Assembly (NCBI GenBank): GCA_022749755.1 | Contig: CM040443.1 | Span: 7,479,191-7,543,190 of the forward strand | Source: Azadirachta indica | Taxonomy: Eukaryota > Streptophyta > Magnoliopsida > Sapindales > Meliaceae | Length of the DNA stretch: 64,000 nt | Direction of reading: 5' to 3' | Part shown: positions 35,791 to 45,879 of the stretch, piece by piece | Position numbering within the stretch: position 1 is the stretch's first letter | Layout of the letters: the number at the start of each line of letters is the position of its first letter | The notes under the pieces: generated by a model | What the model was told of the DNA's origin: nothing | What the model saw: only the letters and a program-made list of their open reading frames with translations | Databases searched by the model: none | Translations under genes and position numbers: made by a program

Positions 35791-36572
35791 CAAATTGATG
35801 GTAAATTCTGCAGTATTGTTGGCAATAAAATTTTGACCTTAACTGTAAGCTAATGTTACGTACTCTGTATTTTGCTCAATATAGCGAAGAACATGATTCT
35901 TTGCATGTAGAAACAACTAAAATTGGTTTAATGGTTATTTTTTATACTATTATTTACTAACTCACATTAACTTAAAAACCAAATATATTAGCAGATTAAT
36001 TCTCTTTTGTGGAATTTTATTACCAAATTCATTAACTTCAAATTTATTGTTTCTTTAATGTTTGGTATATTAATCCTCTCTTGTGGAAGTGCGGTTTTCT
36101 CCCGTACGTATATATGGCGCAACAAATCTCTATTTGGCATCATTTATATATGTTAAAAATAAGAAAATAAGAATGTTAACTTATTAAATTAAATAAATTA
36201 ATTAAATGCGAATATGACTGGATAAAGTATCAAATTAGTTCTAGATAAAATGTCTTCTGTTAATTAATTTCTTAAAATAAAAATCTAACAGAATTTATAA
36301 CTCAATCCAAACTCTCCTAAAATTGGTTTCGAATTGTATTAAACTTTTTCATTTTTTATTACTAATTTACTAAACTCCGCCTAATATAAATTGAATGGGT
36401 AATTCCTGCATCACGTTAAACTAATATCATCAGGAATTTATATACATCAAAACTACCAATTAGTAAGTAATAGTAATAGTAATATAGGAACCTATCTAGC
36501 AAAGCATTAATTAATTATTTTCCTACTAGGAAGCAACTTTACTTGTTTCTCAAGGAAAAGGTTTCTCGATTT
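35791..36572. other. Noncoding flank between the SLX1-like pseudogene and copia element
   Basis: 35800-36000 is similar to 21,550-21,780 downstream of the intact gene. The rest is AT-rich with no gene seen. Confidence 0.55.
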
Positions 36573-36767
36573 TCAGGGAAGAGTAACCGCCTCTCTCTAG
36601 ATGATGAACAGTGCCATTCTCTCTCTTCTTAAGACACATATATATTGCAGCAAATTAAACACTAAACTCTACTTGAGAAAATATTAAAATGTCATTGGAT
36701 TAATTGGGCTTAATTATTATTGAAGAGAAAATTTGGGCCATCTCCAAATAGAAGGAAACCCAACCCA
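36573..36767 (-). repeat. Truncated 3' LTR of the copia element
   Basis: Shares with the 5' LTR the GTTCATCATCTAGAGAGAGG-like and TCTTAAGAAGAGAGAGAATG blocks (on the minus strand). Similarity stops near 36573, so roughly three quarters of the LTR is missing. Confidence 0.8.
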
Positions 36768-36772
36768 ATAAA

Positions 36773-36785
36773 TCTCCCCCTTTCC
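36773..36785 (-). other. Polypurine tract of the copia element
   Basis: GGAAAGGGGGAGA on the minus strand, five bases before the 3' LTR start. This is the expected primer for plus-strand synthesis. Confidence 0.7.
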
Positions 36786-39293
36786 GACTATATGAAGGGA
36801 TTCGCTAATCCAGCAATCAAACAACAAACTTCAAGCTTTTCCCTCGAAAGAGTCTTGGTTAACATATCAGGTTCTCCTCCATCAATTAATAACACATACT
36901 CACTTGTAGGATATTGTGTGGAGGGCTGTCGGTTTCTGGTAGATCTTCTAAGTGGAGCATCTAATGAAGCCTCTGAAGTAGATGACTGATCCTGAACATT
37001 ATCATCAACCTCAACCTGTGTATGAGTGTCAATATGACTTGTACCATGCTGGTCATCCAGGACTTCATCTGTAGGCTGTGCTAGAACACGTACAGGAAGA
37101 ACTGGATCCAAGTTTATCAACACATCACTATACTGAGGCATTGCTTGTTTTGACTTCTCAATATCCTGTATAGTTTGGTCTTCCATAAATACAGCATCCC
37201 GACTTCTTATAAGTTTCTTTTGCACTGGATCATAAAACCTGTAGCCAAACTTATCTTGACCACAGCCGAGAAATACACACTATCTTGTCTTAACATCAAG
37301 TTTAGACCTTTCATCTTTGGGAATATACACAAATGCTTTACATCCAAAGACACGTAAATAATCATAAGCAACATCCTTTCCTAACCAAACTTTATTCGAA
37401 ACATTAAAGTCTAAAGGAATACACGGTGTGAGATTCAATACACGTACAACTATATTGAAAGCCTCCCCCCAAAAAGATACTGGCAATTGTGCTTGTGAAA
37501 GCAAAAATCTCACTCTTTCAACTATTGTTCTATTCATCCTCTCAGCTAGCCCATTTAACTGAGGAGTCTTCGGAGGTGTCTTTTGATAACAAATTTCTAA
37601 CTGTCTGCAATACTCATCAAATGGTTCAGAATACTCACCCTCATTATCAGTTCTGATACACTTCAACTTCTTCCCAGTCTGCCTCTCAACTGAGGCCTGA
37701 AACTGTTTGAACACATTTAGTACTTGATCATTTGTCTTCAATGTATAAACCCACAACTTTCTTGAGTGATCATCTATAAAAGTCACAAAATAGATAGCAC
37801 CACCAAGTGTTTTTGTTTTCATTGGACCACAAACATTAAAATGTAATAGTTCAAGTATACCTGATTTTCTTGAAGTTGGAGATGTCTTAAAGGTAATCCC
37901 AGTTTGCTTCCCTGCCAAGCAATGAACACACTTCTTCAAATATTCATTTTTCAACCCAGAAAGCATATTCTTCTTGGCCAAAACATTCAAACCCTTCTCA
38001 CTCATGTGACCAAGTTTTCTATACCATAACTCTATTGTATCTTCATTTTTCACTGTATTGATCCTACTGTCTGCAATCTTTACTTGCATAAAGTACAATG
38101 AAGAACATTTCTTTCCTCGAGCCACAACCATAGAACCTTTGCTAAGCTTCCATTTACCACCACTGAAGTTGGTAGAGAAACTCTCATCATCAAGTTTACT
38201 TGCAAAAATCAAGTTCAAACGAATATCAGGAATATGTTTGACATTTTTCAGCAGTAACGTCGTGTCATTATTGGTCTTCAAGCACACATCTCCCATGCCT
38301 ATGGCTTTAACTAAGCAATTATTTCCTATCTTAACATCTCCAAAATCACCAGATGTATAAGATGTAAAGAATTCCCTTCGCGATGTAACATGAATGGAGG
38401 TACCACTATCCATTACCCAGCTGGTCTCATGGCACATAAGGTTGACAACATTATCATCATACATAATAAGAAAGTCATCTGTAACAGTAACAACTCTGTC
38501 ATCATCATGCTATCATCATTTTTCTTTTCCTTTCCTTTATCCTTCTTGTTGTCTCATTTGAACTGTCGACAATACTTCTTTATATGCCCTTTCAAACCAC
38601 AATGATAGCATTCAACATTGGCAAACTTGTTGATCTTGCTTTTACTTTTATCTCTGTTCTTCGAACCTCTACTCTTACTTCTCCCCCTATTTTCTGTGAC
38701 TAAGATATCTGACTGTGAAGAACCCTATGACTTTCTTCTATCCTCTTCATTTAGAACACTATTCTTAGCAATTACATGGTGATAATACCATCTGGAGCTT
38801 AGTTAGATAATGACATTCTAAATGTCTCTCATGAGTCCGATAATGTGCCTAAAAGTCATAACCCTTATACTTCATCTTCAAATTTGATGTTCATTCCAGC
38901 CAACTGATTAATGATTCCCTGAAATGCATTCAAGTGATCTGTCATGGGTTTTCCATCCCGATATTTCAAATTCATCATCTGTTTTATCAAAAATAGTTTG
39001 TTGTTCCCAGTTTTTCTGGCATACAACTTTTCAAGCTTATTCCACAAAGAACTTGCATCTGTCTCTCCACTGATGTGATTCAAAACATTGTCATCTACCC
39101 ATTGTCTGATATACCCAGACACCTGACAATGAAGCAATATCCATTGTGCATCTGTTTTATTATCGGATTTCTGTTTCTCAAACACGGGTAAATAATAATC
39201 TTTCAAATATAAAAGATCTTCCATCTTTCCCTTCCATAAGTGATAATTTGCACCATTCAAATTAACCATTCTACTTGTATTAGCTTCCATCAT
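36786..39293 (-). pseudogene. Copia Gag-Pol remnant (gag, CCHC, protease, integrase; no RT)
   Basis: Starting at ATG 39293, gag has the copia LNGANYHLWKGKMEDLL opening. A stop after FEDEV (38865) and further stops follow. A CX2CX4HX4C knuckle (CYHCGLKGHIKKYC) lies near 38,560-38,605 and is followed shortly by a stop. The protease WVMDSGTSIHVTS and integrase zinc/core region (HMSEKGLNVLAKK; TFIDDHSRKLWVY; TDNEGEY; NGLAERMNRTIVERVR) are open from 38464 to 37280. A stop replaces the codon before CVFLG near 37,278. The frame continues to LLIDGGEP, just before RT normally begins, and then jumps at about 36,869 directly to DMLTKTLSREKLEVC, which is normally found after RNase H. Most stops look like C-to-T changes (Gln codons to TAA/TAG). 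Confidence 0.88.
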
Positions 39294-39325
39294 TCAACAC
39301 AAGGCACAAAACAAATATAACCAAA

Positions 39326-39337
39326 GCTCTGATACCA
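39326..39337 (-). other. Primer-binding site of the copia element
   Basis: TGGTATCAGAGC on the minus strand, complementary to the 3' end of plant initiator tRNA-Met as in most plant copia elements. Confidence 0.85.
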
Positions 39338-39340
39338 CTT

Positions 39341-40112
39341 TGTTGGGATAAACTAATACAAACCAATTTGCGGAAGCACAATAATTACCTTATCCCCTCT
39401 TGCGTGAATTTAATAGGAAACAAACAAATAGAGCAACAATCTTTGACACAAAATCAATTCTTGGACAGCAACCACATCATCAACAAAACAATCATAACAC
39501 AATCAATTTTAACGTGGAAAACCTCCCCAATATGAGAAGTAAAAATCACGGGACCGTAATCCACCCAAAAAAACTTCACTATAATCAAATAATGGGAATA
39601 CATAATTCCTCTCTAATTAGAACTAGAGGTACACATCCACAATATTCTCAAGATTATACAATCTTGGCAAACAATCAAGTTTCACAAAGAAATTAGAGAG
39701 AGTTCAAGAAAAATATCACCATAATGGTGGCTTAACTTCCAACCACGAAACCTGGAGAAAGAGAGCTTCAAATCTGATCTCCACCGTTCCGAATTTAGTC
39801 CTCGGAGTTAGGAAGCAACTGGTAAAATTTCAGCTCAATCGGACCACGAATCAATCTCCGATTAGCCACTTGATCAAAAACTGTACCGAGTTGACTGTTC
39901 TGCCTCTCTCTCGTGAACAGTAACCACCTCTCTCTAAATGATAAACAGTGCCATTCTCTCTCTTCTTAAGACACACATATATATATATATATTGCAGTAA
40001 ATTAAATACTAAATCTTACTTGAGAAAAGAGTAAAATGTTATTGGGTTAATTAGGCTTAATTACTGTTGAAAAAAAATTTAAGCCATATCCAAATAGGAG
40101 AAACCCGATCCA
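39341..40112 (-). repeat. 5' LTR of the copia element
   Basis: 772 bp, TG...CA bordered. It ends about 84 bp upstream of the right RING gene start codon. Confidence 0.8.
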
Positions 40113-40195
40113 ATAGTATTATATATAGGCATAGAGATAAAGGAAGTTCAGACATAATTTGTTCCATTCAGTATCAAGCAAAGCTTCATAGATCG

Positions 40196-40952
40196 ATGTC
40201 TGCAGAAGAACCGGCTGTTTGTTTGTTCGATATGTGGCATCAAGAATCTGCGCTGCCGCCAAGTGATTGTCCGGGTACGTTTTTCGTCCAACGAAGAATA
40301 AATTTCATCGTTGAATATCTTCCACAAGCCTACCATATGAACGTCCGTACACAGAAGAGGCAAGAATGATGAAGTTGCTTGAACACAGTGATTTGGTAGA
40401 TGATATCAAGGTTCGTAGTAACATGACAAGAATGATGAAGTTGCTGCCGGTTTTAGAAGTTGACTTAGACAGAATCATAAAAATTGTTGGGACCAGAGCT
40501 AAGTTGATGGACAGTGATGCTCGTAATGCCGACCGTGATGTCATCCCTGTTGTTATGTCGCTTAGGGTTTATTATACGCAGCAGTACAGTGAAGAAGTAG
40601 ACATTGCTTGGGTTCAAGATTGGGAAGATCGCTCCAAAATTGCGTGCCCGCGTTGGAAACAGCTGTTGGGGATTTAGACAAGGTGGTTTACGACGTGGGG
40701 GGTGGTTGTTGTTTGAGAGATCAATGTCCGATTTGTTTGGTAGGTTTTGAGAAAGGAGAGGAGATTACTCGCTTGCCTTGCTTGCATGATTTTCATGAAG
40801 ACTGCATTCAAAAGAGGCTGAAAAAGAGTCACTTGTGTCCCTTCTGCCGCTTCCCATTGCCTGTTTGTAGCAACACGGATATATTCTGCCCGTTCAAGGA
40901 GATCAAACCGCCGGCTTTCGTGTCCGGCCCGGAAACCAAGAACGATGGGTAA
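40196..40952 (+). pseudogene. RING-H2 finger E3 ligase-like gene (right copy), probably frameshifted
   Basis: Exon 1 is 40196-40274 (MSAEEPAVCLFDMWHQ...). It is followed by an 80 bp intron with GTACGT donor and ACAG acceptor, and exon 2 begins at 40355 and enters frame EEARMMKLLEHSD. Near 40,611 the frame is lost by one base relative to the left copy (AWASRLGRSLQNC there; here the frame runs AWVQDWEDRSK to a stop at 40677). The correct downstream frame stays open to 40952 and holds a perfect RING-H2, C-X2-C-X14-C-X-H-X2-H-X2-C-X10-C-X2-C (CPICLVGFEKGEEITRLPC...CPFC). That frame has no upstream ATG, so the RING would not be translated unless an unseen splice or a sequence error is involved. 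A working copy would transfer ubiquitin from an E2 to substrates. Confidence 0.75.
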
Positions 40953-43402
40953 AAGCGGCCGTGGCCTATTATTGATGTTCAATCATGATGCTGTTCGAAG
41001 GCCGTCTAGGAATTGATCGATGATCGATCCCATTATAATTAGTTAGTCATCTGTACAAGAATTTTTTGTTTTGTTTTGTTTTGTTTGTGGGTTCATTTGT
41101 ATGTGCTACTGATGATGAAATTAGATGAATATTCTTTGGAAGTAAGCAAATGTGAAATCACTTGAGTAATTTTTATCTGTTTGCAGTACCATTGATCTCA
41201 TCCCTGGTTAGTTGATATGTATACTTCACAACCAATTAATTGATTCTTTTTTACGTAACAATAATTTTTTTTTTTTTTTGAGTGAGTACGAATTTATTAG
41301 ATAAGTAAGTTGATTAATACTAATTAATGATTAAGGAACACTACCAAGTTAAAAGCACTCTCTGTCATTACGTTAACAGAGAAAGGATGGATCAAACTAT
41401 AAAAAACTGAAGCTTGAGTATTCTTACTGTAAAAGACTAGTATTTTAAAATGAAGGAGATTCTGAAATTAAACACAGGTTATTCAAGTTTTAATGACTCG
41501 ATTATTTGTTTTAGAAAAAATTCCTATACAACCTGTAAAAAGAGTAATCTCCGTACATTAAAATACAATATGAACTCCTTTATTTACTAAAAAATAACGA
41601 TTATAATCTTTAGTAGCTAAAAAATTATCTTTAAACTTCTAATTAAAATTAATATAATGATAATAAGTATTATTTTTATAATATATTTATAATTAAATTT
41701 TTAGTTATAATATAAATTTATTTTTATTTTATGATATATTAACAATTTAAGATTAACTATTTTATTGTTAGAAAATAAATTAAAATAAAGTACATAAATA
41801 AATATTAATTTTATAAATAAAATATATTATAATGCAATACTTATGATGATATTATAATTTAAATAAAATATATTAATATATAATTAAAATACATAAAATA
41901 TAATAAAAATAAATAATTAAAATACATATAATATAAATAAAATATATTATTTATAAAATAAATAAATTTATTAATAACTATTATATATATTATTAATGTA
42001 CTAAAATATAATATATTTTTTATTTTATTAATGTATTTGAAATAAGTATATTATATTTTGTCAAATATTAAAGATTTAATAATTATTTTTTTTAAATAAC
42101 TATTATTGATAGGATATAATAGTAGTTTCTAACTAGAATTTTAAAAGTATTTGTTTAACTATCGGTACTTGTAAGATCAATAACCCAAATTTAAATGACT
42201 TATAAATCCTTTAATATAATTTATTAACTAATATAACTGGTTAACCTATCGCACTATGATTGTATTTATTAATTATGTATTTTTCATATCTTCTCATAGG
42301 AGAGGAGATTAATGTAATTGATTACGATTTTATTTTATTTTATCCTCAAATACAATTCTGCTCTTATTGGCAAATATAATCACTTTTGTTATATTTCCGG
42401 GTCTTTGAGGAAATATTATTTTAAAATGCCGTAGGCATTATTGCTCCTTTAATTTGCATATATTTTACGAGTGTTGAAAATCTTTTTCACTAGCCTGTAT
42501 TTGGGAACTGTCCAAATACAAGGATCTTAGTTATTTATTGGCAATTATAGGACAATAACATTCAGGTTCCTGTATCTTTATGTTTTCACAAATAGAGATA
42601 TAGTTTGTTTATTAGAACAAATAAGTCTGTAAACCTTTTCTCTGATATGAATGATAAGCTTACCATTCTGATTTTAAATTTGAACCGTCACGTTATTGGA
42701 GTATTAGTTACTTAATATTAAACGGTATTTCAATTATTTTAATAAGAGTTATTATTGTTAAGGACCTATTTGTTATAAATTCATAAACCATTGCTTTATT
42801 TTGCAGAAACCCATAAATATTAGAGACTTCGGTGTTATTAACTTGAGTAATTAATTATTAATTAAAATAGTTACCTAGTAACTTTTTAATTTTGAAAAGT
42901 AAATGTTTTGACTTAGATTCTGATTAAAGAAACAAGCCACAGAAAACAATGGTCCACAACTGGTTGGGTGGAAAAAAGATCTAGAAATGAGATGCCGACA
43001 AATTGAAAAAAAGATAAAAAAAAATAATGATAATTGACGCAAAAGTTAGAATATTCATTCAGTCATCTTTAAACTTCTTCGATGCGCCTGCCTTTAATGT
43101 TCAAGCCCACCTTTGTAGACACACCCAACACACCTTTTGTAGACAAAGAAAAACCCAACTACTGAAGGAATATATATTTAAAAAAAAAAAAAAAAAAAAA
43201 GAAAACTATCATGAGCTCAATATATCATTTTCTTATATAATTTAATCGAAAGATACAGATTAACTGTATATGAGTTCATATGATGAACTGAATGGTCTTT
43301 AATCATATACATATATATAAAAATTCCACCTCTGACTCTTTTCATTCTTCCCCTGCCTAATGACCTATCATCAAAAGTATTAACAATATCAAGAACAAAG
43401 CA

Positions 43403-43433
<31 letters not shown>

Positions 43434-43453
43434 AAGAAGAGAGAGAAGCTAGC
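40953..43453. other. AT-rich intergenic region
   Basis: No gene. 41010-41120 is the RING 3' flank shared with the left copy. 41,600-42,130 is extremely AT-rich, probably an old transposon remnant. There is a poly-A run at about 43181-43200 and an (AAG)12 repeat at 43405-43440, just before the acyltransferase start codon and so probably in its 5' UTR. Confidence 0.6.
43405..43440. repeat. (AAG)12 microsatellite in the ASAT-like 5' leader
   Basis: Twelve AAG units ending 13 bp before the start codon at 43454. Purine-rich leader repeats of this kind can vary in length between alleles. Confidence 0.85.
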
Positions 43454-44593
43454 ATGGACGGGGAGATCAAGACTTTTATCATGGTTTGGGTGTCAGTTGC
43501 AGTGTGTTTATCCTATTGCTATGTCATTGGTAAGAAGGTCTCCAAAGGCGTAAAAAGACTGATTTTTGTAATCCCAATTGTATGTCTCTTCCTCTACCTT
43601 CCTCTCTTTCTGTATTCTGCTCATCTTGGTGGCACCACTGCATTTTTCATACCTTGGCTTACCAATTTCAAGCTCTTACTCTTCGCTTTTGGCTTAGGCC
43701 CTTTGTGTTCAGATCCATCCATTTCCCTCCCTCTTTTTGTCCTTGTTTCTTCCCTCCCCATCAAGATCCAACAACAAGACCCATCTCAAAAATCACATCA
43801 AAATGGCCACACACAAGAAACCCCATCTCCAAAATCGCATCAAAATGGAGTTTTAACCTCCCCATCATCATCATCATCTCCACACAAGCCTAAGCCTAAA
43901 GAAGGCCTCGTAAATTATGCAATAAAAGGCTTCCTCTTGGCCATTATGGTTCGAGCTTACGACTACAGCGATTTCATGCACCCAAAGCTCATCCTACTTC
44001 TCTACGCTTTCCACATATACTTCCTCCTCGAACTCATCCTAGCGGTGAGTGCAGCCCTGGCTCGAGCCATACTCGGCCTTGAACTGGAGCCGCAGTTCAA
44101 CGAACCATATCTCGCCACGTCGTTACAAGACTTCTGGGGCAGAAGATGGAACATCATGGTCACAACCATCCTACGCCCCACCGTGTACAAACCCAGCCTC
44201 AAAATCTGCGCGCGTTTCATCGGTCGCAAGTGGGCCCCACTCCCGGCTGTTTTCGCTACTTTCATAGTCTCGGGTTTAATGCACGAGCTGATGTTCTACT
44301 ACTTGGGCCGCATGGAACCCACGTGGGAGGTCACATGGTTCTTCGTTCTTCACGGAATTTGTTTGGTGGTTGAGATTGCTGCGAAGAAAGCGGTGGATGG
44401 TAAGTTCCGGCTGCCGCGGCTGATATCCGGGCCGTTGACCGTGGGATTCGTGATGGTTACCGGGTTGACGATGTTCTTTCCGCACTTTTCACGGTGTAAA
44501 GTTGATGTTAAGGCGTTTGAAGAGTATACGGCTATGCGTAATTTCTTCCATTATAGTATTGGTCAAAATGTACCACTACGTGTTTGGAATTGA
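43454..44593 (+). CDS. MBOAT acyltransferase: acyl-CoA:sterol O-acyltransferase / wax synthase-like
   Basis: Multi-pass membrane enzyme of 379 aa, single exon, of the plant wax synthase/ASAT family, which moves a fatty acyl group from acyl-CoA to a sterol or long-chain alcohol, presumably in the ER. Several hydrophobic segments are visible (residues ~8-25, 37-55, 62-82, 86-105, 166-205, 265-300, 330-345). The family motif DFWGRRWN lies near residue 220, and GLMHELMFYY carries the probable catalytic His at residue 277. Residues ~108-150 are a hydrophilic Gln/Ser/His/Pro insert built around a repeated KSHQNG unit, from a 42 bp tandem duplication. The N-terminus MDGEIKTFIMVWVSV matches the family. 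By sequence memory it is closest to Arabidopsis ASAT1 (At3g51970). Sterol versus wax alcohol specificity cannot be decided here. Confidence 0.92.
   Translation: MDGEIKTFIMVWVSVAVCLSYCYVIGKKVSKGVKRLIFVIPIVCLFLYLPLFLYSAHLGGTTAFFIPWLTNFKLLLFAFGLGPLCSDPSISLPLFVLVSSLPIKIQQQDPSQKSHQNGHTQETPSPKSHQNGVLTSPSSSSSPHKPKPKEGLVNYAIKGFLLAIMVRAYDYSDFMHPKLILLLYAFHIYFLLELILAVSAALARAILGLELEPQFNEPYLATSLQDFWGRRWNIMVTTILRPTVYKPSLKICARFIGRKWAPLPAVFATFIVSGLMHELMFYYLGRMEPTWEVTWFFVLHGICLVVEIAAKKAVDGKFRLPRLISGPLTVGFVMVTGLTMFFPHFSRCKVDVKAFEEYTAMRNFFHYSIGQNVPLRVWN
43781..43848 (+). repeat. 42 bp duplication inside the ASAT-like coding region
   Basis: CCATCTC-AAAATC-CATCAAAATGG occurs at 43781-43806 and again at 43823-43848, giving two KSHQNG blocks in frame. 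Confidence 0.85.
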
Positions 44594-45310
44594 AATACTA
44601 ATCGATAAAAAATTAAACCAATTTCTTTTTTTTTTTTTCTTGTTTTCCGATAACAAATAAAACAATTCCCAGAAATCTTGCCAGCCACACATGTTCTTCT
44701 TGACACTTGAATTTTGTTAAAATATATATCACAATTCGGATAGTTGTGTTGTTACATTACAATTCCAACACCCACAATATATAATAGACATACAGACAGA
44801 CAGGAGTAGTTCTTAGACTGAAAAAAAGAGATTAATAAATTGAATTGATGTAATATATATTAATTGATTGCAAAAAATTGAAAGGTTGTGTACTTGGAAG
44901 TGTTGACATTTTAATGCCACCATTCCAAGGCGACGTACAGTACAACAAATTTCAAACCCTTGGTTTAACGCAACTGATAAATTATTACATTGTAAAAAAT
45001 AAAAATGTATTCTAAAATGATTAAATGTTAGCCTTTCATTCCATATATTTATATACTGATGATCTTTGTTTTAACCAAAGAAAAGAAAGGAAGAAAAATG
45101 TATCCCAATTTCATCGATTCAGAGAAGAACGCATTTCCTCGTGGGCCTGTTTTAATTGGCCTTTTTTGTTGATGATTGTGGGCCTGTGATATTGATCGAT
45201 TATTCCCTTATGTATCTCTATAAACATCCCACTACGCCGGTTTGTGACTACGAGGAAAATGGGTGCGTGAAGAAATTGAAAAACAATGGAAAGTCCAAAG
45301 CCATTAGATT

Positions 45311-45706
45311 TAGTGCCCGTTTAGTTTGCCTTTTTCATTAGCCAAAAGAGATTTTTTAATGATAGAAACTCTTTTCAAATTTTTTAATGTCGTTTGGTTG
45401 ACAATAAAAAAAAGTTTTTGGGAATTAAAAAAGCTATTTTTCTTCTATTGAAAGAAACTCAAAATTTAGACTTTTGGCAGTAAAACTTCTCCAGCTTTTT
45501 TAAAAGGTAAAATTATCTAAAATACCCTTACTTTATTTTAAAAATTTTACGTTATTTTTTTAAAATAAAACATTAAAAATTTATCTATTAAAGTAATTAC
45601 TCAAATTTTCTCAAAAGTCATTTGTGATAACCAAACGATTAATAAATTTTTGTTAAAAACTCTACTTATAAAAGTTATTTAAAAAGTTATACCAAACAAA
45701 CCCTTA
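45311..45706. mobile_element. Candidate hAT-like miniature element
   Basis: 396 bp non-coding sequence. The left end TAGTGCCCGTTTAGTTTG and reverse-complemented right end TAAGGGTTTGTTTGGTAT are imperfect inverted repeats of the GGGCCCGTTTGGTT kind common in plant hAT miniature elements. Candidate 8 bp target duplications ATTAGATT and ATTAAATA match at 6 of 8. Interior phrases such as GTCGTTTGGTTGAC and ACCAAACGA repeat the terminal theme. Confidence 0.5.
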
Positions 45707-45879
45707 ATTAAATAGCTTTAAAAGCTCATTGGATTTGGACAACTTTTGTTTTGAATTTGCCAGAAGAGAAAGTTGATTAGCTTACTACTGCCACTGCTCT
45801 GCCGTGCTCTAGTTGTCTTCTAAAAGTCCCTACAAAATCCAAGTCTTAGGTAGTGATTTTTTTTTTTTTAATCTTAAGT

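Larger units (their letters stand above)
36573..40112 (-). mobile_element. Internally deleted Ty1/copia LTR retrotransposon
   Basis: Minus-strand element. The 5' LTR is 39341-40112, starting TGGATCGGG and ending CCCAACA. A primer-binding site (TGGTATCAGAGC, 39326-39337) follows three bases inside it. Gag, CCHC knuckle, protease and integrase regions follow, then a deletion has removed the whole reverse transcriptase and RNase H. A polypurine tract lies at 36773-36785, and a truncated 3' LTR of about 195 bp (36573-36767) matches 39907-40112. The LTR pair differs at many positions, so it is not a recent insertion. It cannot move without proteins from elsewhere. Confidence 0.9.

Noticed and set aside
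41600..42130. Very AT-rich block as a possible transposon
   Set aside because: No terminal repeats, target duplication or coding remnant could be defined by eye.
45156..45341. 61-codon plus-strand frame
   Set aside because: Overlaps the edge of a miniature transposon-like repeat and has no recognisable content.
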